Below are positions 26,091 to 36,772 of a stretch of DNA of 64,000 nt, piece after piece. The stretch comes from Sipunculus nudus. Its lineage: Eukaryota > Annelida > Sipuncula > Golfingiida > Sipunculidae. A program made the translations under genes and the position numbers. The stretch's first letter is position 1; each line of letters opens with the position of its first letter. The notes below the pieces were generated by a model that was not told where the DNA came from, made no database searches, and was given only the letters and a program-made list of their open reading frames with translations. The DNA lies in contig CM049308.1 of assembly GCA_026874595.1 (NCBI GenBank), forward strand, positions 42,973,327 through 43,037,326, in the 5' to 3' direction.

Positions 26091-27109
26091 GAAAAACACA
26101 CATGAGGATAATGGTCCAGATAATAACACTCAGGGAGTCACTAGTGACTTGGCTAACGACTCGCCCGTACAGGATGCAGCATTTTCAAGGTCAAAACTTA
26201 TCGCGGAACAGCACAAGGACCCTGATATTTCAGGTTTGTTTCCCAGGGCAGTTTCTAAAGATGAACTGTCACAGAACCCAGATTGTTTCTTTGTTAAAAA
26301 TGGAGTGCTTATGCGTAAATGGCGACCACCTGATGTATGCGCTGATGATGAGTGGGCCATCAAACATAGTAGTGCCCAAAAGCTATCGCAATGAAATTCT
26401 AAACATGACACATGAGGCTCCTTTGTCTTGCCATTTAAGTATAAATAAAACTTATCAGAAAGTTAGTACACACTTCTATTGGCCTAACCTCAGGACAGAT
26501 GTTGTACAATATTGTAAATCATGCCATACATGCCAGATGGTAGGCAAGCCTAATCACAATCCTCCTAAAGCCCCACTAAGGCCTATTCCTGCTTTTTATA
26601 GGAACCATTTAATAGATTATTGTTGACTGTGTTTGACCATTGCCCAAAACAAAATCTGGACATGAATACTTGCTGACAATTATGTGCGCATCTACCAGAT
26701 GTGCGCATCTACCAGAGGCAATACCATTGCCCAAAATTAATGCCAAAAGTGTTGTAAAGGCTCTGACTAAGTTTTTTTTACAACTTTTGGATTACCAAAA
26801 TCCGTCCAGTTTGACCAATGGGCCAATTTTATGTCTGGCTTTTTCCAGCAAGTTATGCTTGAGCTAGGTATAAAACAGTACAGCTCTTCGCCATACCATT
26901 CTGAAAGTCGGGGCGCCCTCGAGCGTTTTCACCAGACATTAAAAAAAATGATTATGACCTATTGGTATGACACACAGAAAGACTGGGATGAAGGAATCCA
27001 CCTATTGCTGTTTGGTGTTAGAGAATCCTTTCAAGAGTCCTTGGGTTTCAGTCCCTTTGAACTAGTTTTTGGACACTCAGTTCGCGGTCCATTGAAACTG
27101 CTTAAAGAA
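26091..27109 (+). pseudogene. Integrase, zinc-binding and catalytic core part
   Basis: The integrase inserts the element's DNA copy. The N-terminal HHCC zinc finger is seen at about 26400-26545 (THEAPLSCH, FYWPNL, YCKSCHTC). Catalytic residues are the first Asp at 26625-26627, the second Asp at 26813-26815 and Glu at 26921-26923. The second Asp and Glu are 35 residues apart, the DD35E spacing of retroelement integrases. A TGA lies just after the first Asp, and a frameshift separates the first from the second. A 17-bp direct duplication (ATCTACCAGATGTGCGC type) lies near 26690-26715. The reading frame is cut at 27109 by the Helentron and continues at 43754. Confidence 0.88.
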
Positions 27110-27659
27110 CTAGTGGCCCATGGGCCATGACGCTCAGCTGAATTCAAGGAACCTTGAACAACGAGTAAAATGACTCGCTGAGTGCTTAAAATCATGCATT
27201 TTGCCAATAGTCCTTGGAAATAAGTTACAGGAATTTTTTCAGGTTTTCTGAATAGATTATACTAGGCACTCCAAAGAAAGTCATAAGTTGCTTTGTCGAA
27301 CCAGTACAATTTGTTCTCATCTGCCTAATAGACTGCTAAAAGCATGTTCTTTTGATACAATGTTGGATAAGGACATCCAACTGATATCACATATTGATGT
27401 GTGTGGCTGACGAGTTTGAATATAAATATGATGATCGGGAGTCTGTATTCACAGCAGAGAGGTCTGGACTTGTCTCTCTGTTGGGTGAATTGTATCTTAC
27501 TATTATGAAATTCTGTCTTGTGCATTATCTGCATGGATTCTTAAATAGAAATTCTCTAGTTGTTGAATTGTAAAGACATCAAATTTTCCACATCAACAGC
27601 AATTTCATTTTAGGTAAGTTTATGTCTGTTAAATCATATCAAATTCATTGTGAACCAAT

Positions 27660-28614
27660 ATAAAAATGTTCAAAAAAGGTGAAACTGGAAAACATTCTTT
27701 GGAACAATAGTGAACAAGACTTTATGATCAGACCATGTAACCTCTATTGTTGAAGTTGTAGCATCGGGGAAGTTAGAAACACAAGATCAATAAGACTTCC
27801 ATGATCAGTTGTCTTTTCTGTTACAAGTTGTTGACAGTGTAAAAGATGTGAAAAAGATCATTCAAGGCTGACATATTGTTTTGTTCACTAACATCTATAT
27901 TAAAATCTCCCATTACTAACAATGGCTCTTGGATATCAACATGTGTCATAAGCTGGGCAAGCTTTGACCTAAAGTCTGACAGTTTTGACTGAGGGGATCT
28001 GTACACACTAATCAGTTGTAAGGAAGAGCTTGGAGTATTTACGAGTAATACAGATGCATCAATGTTTCCACTAGACTGATGATGCACTTCAATGAATGGC
28101 CAGAGGTCTTTGTGGACATAGAATGCTAATCCATAGTGTGGTCTTTTTGATGGACATGTTGAACCTGTTGTTTGATGATCATTTCGAATCAGTTGGAAAT
28201 TTGGTATACAATATGAATCATCAGTATCAACAGAATACAAACGAGTTTCAGCCAAAGCAATGATGTGGGTATTAAGGATATGAAAATCAGAAATCACATC
28301 TTTGAAATGCAAATGAAGAGATCTTGTGTTATGATATATTATCTTCAGTGTATCAGTTGGTACAGATGTTGGTGGTAAGAAATTAAGAGCTAGTTTAGCA
28401 TCATGACGTAGTCTGGCCATTTCATTTGTTACTTGTGCATCAGTTGATATTTTGTTTTCATCTAAATTTAATACATGCAAGCCATCCATATTTCTTGCCC
28501 TGCTCAATGCAACATAATGTGCATGCCTCAGTTTTCTGGTACCCGTCACATCCACAACCACCTCATTAAGTGAACTGCCTTGAGCTTTCCATATCGTTTT
28601 TGCTGCAACATTTT
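27660..28614 (-). pseudogene. Helentron C-terminal apurinic-type endonuclease domain
   Basis: This exonuclease-endonuclease-phosphatase domain, the same class as LINE endonucleases, follows the last helicase motif (HYVALSRARN) in the same frame. Blocks seen are YHNTRSLHLHF, IIALAETRL with the catalytic Glu, a GLAFYVHK strand, VYRSPQS, GDFNID at 27893-27910 with the catalytic Asp/Asn, and a final SDH triad at 27724-27732. A frameshift between about 27755 and 27830 separates the GDFN and SDH parts. Fusion of this nuclease to the Rep-helicase separates Helentrons from canonical Helitrons, which lack it. Its role in transposition is not settled. Confidence 0.85.
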
Positions 28615-30709
28615 TTTAATGGATACTGAGAACGAGTTACCAGTATATGTCTCCGGCCTGTATGGAAAGTTCCCTTGGTGAAGAATAGGGGTGTCCATTC
28701 TTTGGATATAGATGGAGTGTAAAAGGCAGCATAATTTCTCCTGGTGTCTGAGCCAATGTCTGAATTTTCAAACTGAACCCAAAGAATGCTTGGCACAGTT
28801 TTGCTATGCAGATAGTGTATGTGCTTCAATATACAAGAACAACCGTTGGTGATTCCATCTTGTACTGCAACATTGCAGGTGATATCATATGGTAAACCAA
28901 CAGCAATCTGAATCCTTTTCAACAGTCCTGCAGTTTTTGATGGGTTATCTGGTATTCTTGAAAGTACATCTTTCTTCACATCATCTGTCACATCTGTTAT
29001 TACTGTGTCAATTGCAGTAATTATTACTTTAGTTGTGTTTGTACCCTCGAAAATTTGCATATTATGATTGTCTACACAGGTGTTGTTCGTAAACAAATGA
29101 GTAGTTCCTGATGGATATGAACTGTTATCACAAACACTACAAGATTTTAGGGCATCAATGTCAGCTTTTGTGTGTTGTCCTTCACGTAATCTGTTCAATA
29201 GTTCAGCAAAACCATGATCATTTTTTTGCCGCATGATTTCAGTAAGCTCATACATATGAAAATTGTCTACCCACAGGTTGAGTGCAAGAGGTCCATAGTT
29301 ATCAGACAAGTTCTTGAAAATCCAGTTGTCCATTACTGGTTGAAGTTTGAAGAGGTCTCCAATAACAATTACATGGATACCACCAAATGGTTCTTTGTTG
29401 CCTTTAATTTCTTGGAACCGCAAATTAACAAAATTGAACATGCGATTTCCTACCATGCTTATTTCATCAATCATTAATATATGAATGTGCCTCTACTGTG
29501 TTCGCAGTGTATTCAGGATGTCAGATGACAATTTTCTGTAATCAAATCCTTTATTTGGATCGATTCGAAAAGCATTATGTAATGTGGATCCTTGAACATT
29601 GTAAGCAGCCTTTCTTTTAGGTGCAGTGATCAGTATTTTGCACTCCAACGGATTTTCACCTTCATTCCCACATAAGTGTCGATGTAATGCTTGAAAGAGA
29701 GCTCTGAGCAAAACTGATTTACCAACACCTGCCCCACCAATAAGGAATAGGTGTAAAGGCTTGGTAGAACATTTTACATGTTTGATAATGTGTTTGAAGA
29801 CAGTGAGTTGTTTCTCATTTAGACCCTGAATTAACTGTCTGTATTCTACATCAGGTATCCTACCAGGCAATGTAAGTGGTTCCTGTGCAGTAGTTCTTGG
29901 TGGCAGTCAAAGATCAGTTGACAAATCATAGTTTCTCAGATGAGCTGACCTTTCTGGGTCATAAAAAGCAAAGTCTTCACTGGGAACTGGTTGTTGAATT
30001 GAATCTTCATTCTCTGCATGTTCTGTTGTAGGAGCTATTTGTGCATATTCAGTTTCATGGTCATATTCAGCTTGTTCCTGTGCTTTTTGTAGAACATCTG
30101 CATTGTGCTCATACTCTTTTCTTTTAAATTCAATTTGTATTTTTTTCTTGTTATATTGTTCTGAGTATGTGAGTGAACCACCATTCAAAAGGTCTTCGCT
30201 TCATCTCTCCATGATGTGATCAGCAGCAGCCTTTCACGAAAGCAGTTTTCTGGGTCTATTTTCTCAGTATAACGAACATATCTTAAAACTCTTGGAACTT
30301 GTCTGCGAGTGAATGTTGTACCATTTGGTAAGGTGATACTGAGCTTTTCTCCTGTGTTTATATTAGCAACTGCTTCATTTTGATAGGTGATGTTGTTATC
30401 ATCAGTATTGTCATGGAATGCATCATTTGCTCTTTCCGCGGGGTATTTAATATTAATCTGTGATGCAAAATCAGCAAGACACCAATTCTCAAATGCTTTT
30501 GGTCTCTTTGAGTATCTGTCAATGATATTATTTGCTGCTATGTGTGTTGAATCTGCTATGTCTGGGAGATGCTCAAGCTGTTCTTTACTCTTGAGAAGAA
30601 AAGTTATTTCATCTGGAGGGGCAGTGGGTACAAATATTACATCCCTAGTGGCTCTTGTCATTGGAAGTTGTAATACCAGATATGCTGCTTCCTGAGCACT
30701 TAATTCCAT
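28566..30709 (-). pseudogene. Helentron linker and PIF1-like SF1B helicase
   Basis: The helicase would unwind DNA 5'-3' during rolling-circle transposition. Upstream, 30185-30709 holds a Rep-helicase linker (ending ERLLLITSWRDE), and an acidic stretch follows to 29907. Walker A is GGAGVGKS at 29715-29738. Walker B is MIDEISM at 29457-29474, followed by GDLFKLQPV (motif III). After a long variable part, the late motifs with SRARN lie near 28500. Breaks are a frameshift near 30195, an in-frame TGA at 29907-29909, an in-frame TAG between Walker A and B near 29495, and a one-base expansion of an A run at about 28612-28618 that throws the last motifs into another frame. Otherwise the order and spacing are complete, suggesting fairly recent decay. 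Confidence 0.9.
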
Positions 30710-31990
30710 TTAAAAAATGATTTCCCATATCTCTCACCTGCTGTCTGAGAATTTTATCCCCTTTTCTAGCTTCTTTGCAAGCAGCATCTAACAAAGCACT
30801 CATTCCTCTTTGACTTTTGCTGACATAGGAAACTATGTATGTTGCACATGCAGAAGGATCAAGAATAAACTGAAGGTCATGGTTAGCTTTCCATGCAGTA
30901 AACAAAAGTCTCATGTATCCATTGGTTTTTATTTCAGACCGTGACCTTCTAAGGAATACTTTTGGACCTTTTATGGATGTATGCAAGGCCATGTAGTAGT
31001 CATCTAGAGAGAGTTCTAGAGAGTTTAAGAAATCATGAAAGGACAGGTCATTGTCAACATTTAGCTTGCAAGTGCCTGAGAGATTTTGTGGTAGTTCTAT
31101 TTGTGTTTTTAATCAACCTCTGTGTCATGAGGTGCAAGGATTTTAGTTTTTGGCATGGGTGGCAATGGAAAGTTAAAACGACAATTTGGCTTTCCATTCT
31201 TTCTACAAGACCTGGAGTGTCTGTGTATTTGTAGGTCTATCAGATCTTGATGGTCCTCATCATTCTTGCAGCAGGTCACATGCTCATCAATGTACTCTGT
31301 GACAGTATCTTCTTCATGTTGACCATATATGGGTGCATCCTCAATCCACATAAGCATATGAATATGTGGAGAGCCATGTTGCTGAAATTCAACTCTATAA
31401 AAATAATCTTTCAGCTTTCCAAGAGGTGAATGGGCACCCTGAAAAATCGTGTGAATGAAGGAATGAACTCTGTGATAAAAATACCGCACACAGGTGACAG
31501 GATCTGCCTTAACCAAGCGTGTTTTATTTACCCAATCCATTTGTCTTATACCATCACTTGAATAAGTTCTGTCATCAATCAGTTTTCCAAGCATGACCAG
31601 CAGGTCTTCCCAATGTGTGTCTGCAGCAGATAGAGATATAAACCATGTTGGCAATCCTAGTTGCCTAATCATTGCAAATAGATCTTTTTTACGTGCTTCA
31701 AAATATGGAGGGGAGCCTCGTATGGATTTGAAAATCTTGTAGCCTTCATCCAACCTTGTCAACTCATGAACTTCGCTTTCATTCAAGACATCCTCGAAGG
31801 AATACTTCTTCCCCTTAGTTATGATTCGACGAATTGTTAGAATAACCTTTCCTGTAATTTGTTCTATTTGTAATTTCTTCATTTTGTAGAAAAGATTTGG
31901 AACGTTTGCAGCAACTCTGCGATCAAGTGCTCGGAGTTCCCATTTGCAAATGTCGCTGTAATGAACAGAAGTTTCTCTTTCAGCATTATC
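30710..31990 (-). pseudogene. Helentron Rep (HUH endonuclease) domain
   Basis: Rep nicks and rejoins single strands to start and end rolling-circle transposition. The metal-binding motif is GSPHIHMLMW, with His-Ile-His codons at 31358-31366. The catalytic pair is YIVSY at 30825-30839 within an ACATYIVSYVSKSQ block, the two-tyrosine form typical of Helitron-type Rep. Upstream blocks (LGLPTWFISLSAADTHW, YFYHRVHSFIHTIF) are the usual Helitron N-terminal region. Breaks are a frameshift near 31990 at the start, one near 31112 between the HUH and tyrosine motifs, and one in a T run near 30712 before the helicase linker. It is the most diagnostic part of the element. Confidence 0.92.
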
Positions 31991-32836
31991 TCATCTCCTT
32001 TGCCCACAGAATATTGACGGAAATGACATATATTCTGAAACTTTGTCTTGAAACAGATTCAAAGGTTTCTGTCCTTCACCAGGAGCCACCGATATTATGT
32101 CATTCCCTGTAAGTTCAGTATCATCAAGGATGGTATCTAGAATTCCTCTTTGTTCACCTTCATGTATTTCTTCAAAATTGTCATCAGATAGAGTATCATC
32201 CACGGAATTGTCAGCTGCAGCAAGAGGTTCATGCTCTTGAGAATTTTTGAAAGTTTGAAGCCAATTGCTATTTATTGTAATGTTTGCATCTTTATATAAC
32301 TGACTATGTCTCATCAAGTAGTGTAGTGCACTCAGTATTACAGCAGGACGTACATTTTGGGTGAACTCTACATTTTTGTACTCAAGTTTACGTTTTAAAC
32401 TTATTGGTACAGTAGCTGTTGAGTCTGACGTACGTGGTAACATATCCACGGTTGTTTCAATCTGAGTAGGTACGTTGACCAGTGATCCTTTCAGTGACAA
32501 CTGTGAACCTCTAGGTAATTATCGTAACTGCATGAATGGTATGCGTAATGCAACAAGCCTTTCCTCTAGGGGACACAAGTTCAATTCAGGTGGCTTATCA
32601 GGAAACTGCATTCCATTTAATACAGAAAGTTTTGGTGTCTTGTGGCATTTCAGAGCATCAAGACAAGTTGTGCATGACCATTTTTTATTGTCCACTGATT
32701 TTACGTCTGTAATGTGTGTTGCTAGGAAAGTGGAATCTAGTCTGTCTGGCCAGCTATCAGAATTCTTTACAGAGTGTTTGAACCATGTCTGATTACAGCA
32801 ACAACAAGCATATATGGGACCTTCAGATATTGAAGT
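31991..32836 (-). pseudogene. Helentron N-terminal region with Cys-rich (DUF6570-like) domain
   Basis: From about 32836, the minus strand encodes a Cys-rich patch (YACCCC, WSCTTCLDAL), a PELNLCPLEERLVALRIPF block and, after an in-frame TAA at 32519-32521, LKGSLVNVPTQ and RPAVILSALHYLMRHS. It ends in an acidic stretch and ISVAPGEGQKPL near 32050. This arrangement is regularly found just N-terminal of Helitron-like Rep domains in animal elements. Its function is unknown; zinc binding is inferred from the Cys pairs. The frame breaks at its end near 31990, where Rep follows. Confidence 0.75.
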
Positions 32837-33404
32837 TTGAAATTTCTGTATACATTCTCGGAGAGAATATTAGCTGCTTTTTCATTTTGTCTGTATGATT
32901 CATCAGTTCTTTTCTGTGCTCTAGTGGCTGTGTTTCTCATAGTCTCAGTTCTCTTATGTAATGGATTTGCTCTTTTCCTCCTTTTGGCGAGTCTCTCAGT
33001 TTCTTTAAAAAAATCATCTTCAGATCTTTATCTTTTTTCACCAGTTGATTCTGTGACACGTTCTTTCTGTCTGAAAGTTTCATTTTGTCTGGCAGTTTGC
33101 TTCTGTTGTTTCTCGGCCTTTCTTTCTTTTTGTCTGTATGTTTCATTTAGTCTTGCTGTTTGTTTCTGTTGTTTCTCAGCCTTTCTTTCTTTTTGTCTGT
33201 AATTTTCATCAAGTCTAGCAATTTGCTTCTGTTGTTTCTCAGCTTCCCTCTCTAGTGCCCTTCGAACTTTATCTTCTCTTATCTTTTGATTATATGCTTT
33301 CTCTGCAGAACGTTCCTTTTGCCTGTATGTTTCATTAAGTCTAGCATTTTGCTTCTGTTGTTTCTCAGCTTCCCTCTCTTGTGCCCTTCGAACTTGATAT
33401 TTTA
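32837..33404 (-). pseudogene. Helentron Lys/Arg-rich tandem-repeat tract
   Basis: The minus strand encodes repeats of a 21-residue basic unit (about YRQKERKAEKQQKQTARLNE), each 63 bp. The conserved phrase TTGCTTCTGTTGTTTCTC occurs at about 33097, 33160, 33223 and 33349, at multiples of 63 bp. The tract would form a charged helix, possibly for DNA binding, between the protease and Rep. A frameshift near 33405-33415 and a TAA near 33040 break it. Long plus-strand frames here rich in Phe, Leu and Cys are the antisense of this tract. Confidence 0.75.
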
Positions 33405-34400
33405 TTATTTTTTATTATATGCTTTCTCTGCAGAACGTTCTTTTTGTCTACAAGTTTCATTTTGTTTTGATAACAGTTTTCTTTGTTGATCTTTTAGGCG
33501 TTCTCTATCCCTGTGAGCTGGATTCATTCTTTTCAGTCGCATATACTCTTGCAAATATAATTTTCTGTTCATTTTTAGTTGCTGATCATAAAAGTAATCT
33601 TTGATCAAGTGAACACCTTGTTGAGAATCTTTTTCATGTTCAAGTTTGCTTTTATTCACCGTGTCCACGAGGTCTGCTGTTGACAGAGTTGCATGCTTTA
33701 GCTGGTCATCTGAACTGGTAGACTGTTTTGTTTGGCGTTTCAGTCCAAGTTTAAATGCTTTAGTGGTGACTTGGTTTATTCTGAAATATGTCACTTCAAA
33801 CATAGTTGCATTCATCATATTTGCATAGTTTGATATATACTGAAAGAATTCTGACTGCATATCAAATGCAAAAAGACCTAATGTGCCACAAGGTGTAGGA
33901 TACCCAAGATGATTTCTGCTATGTGGATCAAACACATAGTAACAATTCTGCTGATATGAAATTGCAATTGCGTTTCCTCCAACTATAATAAGACCACATT
34001 TCTTGGAAGTGATTTCTGCCAAAGCATCCTGGTAAAACATATAGGGTGCTTGCACATCAGAATGATTAAGAAAAACACCAGTGATCAAGGTTGGTTTTAT
34101 CTTGAAATAATGATCAAGGCATTGTATATACTCTGGTATTTCATCCCAAGCCATGTATCCTTTATCTGGGATATCTAACAATGTTCTGTACCAATGATCA
34201 CCTTCAATTAATATTGTGTCCATACCATTTGTTTGCCATTCAACAACATCATGCAGGGTGGCATAAAGCAGAGCAACAACTGAATTAGGCACACACTGTT
34301 TGCCAACTGAGTCTGATGTAAACTGAGGATCACCTTAGTGAAAAATGCCTTTAACAACCTTACTGATTGATACAGCCGGGACAGGTATAGCTGAAGCCAT
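33405..34400 (-). pseudogene. Helentron N-terminal cysteine protease (herpes-tegument/OTU-like fold)
   Basis: I start this at the ATG at 34398-34400, since the frame reads on through a single TAA at 34335-34337 into the long open frame. The candidate nucleophile is Cys 36 in KQCVPNS (codon 34293-34295). About 125 residues later comes FDPHSR (33921-33932), supplying Asp and His. This Cys ... Asp-x-His layout, with a GDHWYRTLLD block between, resembles the N-terminal deubiquitinase of large herpesvirus tegument proteins (peptidase C76-type). OTU-type proteases are known in some Helitrons and are the alternative. Likely role: cleavage of the element's own polyprotein or removal of ubiquitin. The resemblance is from motif reading, so the exact family is uncertain. 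It feeds into the Lys/Arg tract after a frameshift. Confidence 0.65.
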
Positions 34401-34939
34401 AGCTGGACAGATAAGTTTAAAGTTTACAAAAAATTGATAAAATCTAAAAAAAGGTAAACAGTAGTACTGGATGGGAAAAAGTCAGGCACAGGATAGAGAG
34501 TACTTAATGGAACTGGCAATGAAAATGAAAAGATAAGAACTAGGAAGATACAGGAATATGGTGAAGTTGCCTCTGTTTACCAGAGTTCATAAAATGGAAA
34601 TAAATGACAAACTCAAACTCAACAATGATAATTTTTTAATAACGTCAGTTATAACCAGTTGCACTGGTTTTATTTTCTGGTTTTTTTTTTAATCTCGTTT
34701 TTCATATGGGTTTGATCTCGTTTTTTTTATCTGGTTTTGAGCTCGTTTTTTTTATCTGGGTTTAATCTAGTTTTTTATCTGTTTATCTTTGATCTTGTTA
34801 TCTTTGATCTGGTTTTTCTTGTTCGTGAAATATTTGATCTGGATTGTTCTGGTTTTGTTTTGGCAGGTTTCTGAAAACATAAAGAAAAAAAAATATTTCA
34901 GTACTGGAAAATTTTTATTATGAACTGAATACAAAAGTA

Positions 34940-35520
34940 AAAGATATAACAAGAGCATAGGGCTGTCGTGTATCTGGTAACCTCTGACCTCATTTATCAT
35001 GCATGAATTTTGTTTGGAATGTAAATCAGCTGAGAAACTATTGGTAAATATGTATGACGGGTTTCATGAAAATTCATAGGACTTTTGTTCAGTCACCTCT
35101 ACCACCAAAGTGCAGTGACCTCTGATTTCATTAAATAGACTTGGATTTTGCTGGAAATGGAAGTTAGGTGAGATATTTTATTAATTAACAATTCTGATGA
35201 GTTTCAGATCCTTCATATATTTGTAAGTTATTGTGGCGACACCACCAAGTGGCCTACAGGTACTAAGCAGCCTGGTAAGCTCTGACCTCATTTAATATTC
35301 ATGAAAGCTGCTGAAGGATTAATTTACATGAGGAACTGTATTGGTAAATATGTACGAGTTTCATAAAAATCAGTAGGATATTTGTTAAGTCACAAAAGTG
35401 TCTCCAAAGTGTGGTGACCTCTGACCTCATTAAATATGCATGAATTTTGCTGAAAATCAAACTTAGGTGAGATATTTTACAAATTAATATTTCTGTTGAG
35501 TTGTATCAGAGTACAGGTGA
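34940..35520 (+). repeat. Satellite with GACCTCTGACCTCATT units
   Basis: Four diverged copies of GTGACCTCTGACCTCATTAA followed by ATGCATGAATTTTG lie near 34983, 35112, 35283 and 35414. The same unit forms the interior of the short element at 51880-52372. Confidence 0.75.
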
Positions 35521-36212
35521 CCTGCCAAAAAAACTGGCTTCCATAATGATGCCAGTGATGGTGTGTCCTTATTTTTTCTTGCTCCAGCATGGAGCTTACT
35601 TGATGATTCCATCAACATCCACACATTTCTCTATGACTGACATTAAAATAAAACAACATCAAATTAGATAAAAAAAAATAAGAATGAGTAATGACAGTTA
35701 GCGGTAGTTCAACTTAACTGCACGTTTACCCATACATCTTTTCCTTTTACAGTACATGTGCGTCTTTATTTTCACTAAAACCTTCAATCAATTATTCCAT
35801 CAAGAGTCATTACGCTTTCAATTCGACCACTAGGCCAATTTGCAAGTTAAACTGCTTGTATATCCTGATTATCACCCCAAATCGTTTCACTTGAATTGTA
35901 AGCAAACAAAGAATTTCTTCAAAATCAAATTAACAAAATCAAGTGGTGATCGACGTTCCGATGAATCCACTGCACTGCTTGAAATATGGTTTTGATTATA
36001 AATATGGCCTCATTATTATATTATGACATTAAAACTTGGAATTCCCGCCAAGCAAATAAACACGAACCTTAATTAATTGTTTACGCCTGCTTCTCAGCCA
36101 CTAAGTTCCTGTTGCAGTTCACATGAACAGTTGTGAACTGTAGTTCACAACAGACTGTTTTTTTTTTTTTTTTTTTTTTTTTTTGCCGTAGCTTGTTTGC
36201 GCTGCACTGGAC

Positions 36213-36772
36213 TCGACGGACTAGACTGGTACCCTGCTCTATTATGGCCCTCAGCCAAGCATAGAGAAAGGCGTACAACGCCTTCTTAAGTACACCAAGT
36301 TGCAACTCCTGACTTACCTGTAGACTGGTTCCAACTCCAGACTGCACGCTCATACCGATTGTCATGGACGTTCACGCGATCCTGTCTGGTAATCCGTGAA
36401 GATTTCTAATAAAATTACTTTCTTTAGTTATTTATAGTTTCCGATAATTGAAAAATGAGTCGTTGCACAAAAAAATTTACTGATGGATGTATAGATGATA
36501 CGATATACTGAATCTTTGATATTCCACTGCAGGTGGCATACATTTATTATCAATATCTATTAATCTAATAATAAATGTCACACGTAATGCACAGTCAACT
36601 TTTGGTAACTTCTCATAGCAAACGAAATGCTTATTTTTATCATTATAATACATACTGGAGTTGGAACCAGTCTGCTGGGAGTACTTAAGATGGCGTTGTA
36701 CGCCCGTCTCTATGATTGGCCTAGAGCAGCGGTGCCATAATAGAGCGGGGGACCAGTCTATCGACGGACCTT
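36213..36772. repeat. Fold-back (MITE-like) inverted repeat
   Basis: Two arms of about 125-130 bp, left 36213-36345 and right about 36653-36772, are near-complementary. Shared text includes AGACTGGT, GCTCTATTATGG, GCGTACAACGCC, CTTAAGTAC and GACTGGTTCCAACTCCAG. About 310 bp separate them. A third, partial arm lies at about 37647-37685. No transposase is present and I could not define a target duplication. Confidence 0.7.

Noticed and set aside
32837-33604. Long plus-strand open frames rich in Phe, Leu, Cys and Ser, looking like membrane proteins
   Set aside because: They are the antisense of the Helentron's Lys/Arg repeat tract.
36081-36365. A 94-codon minus-strand ORF with a Lys run
   Set aside because: It spans a poly(T) tract and the arm of the fold-back repeat.
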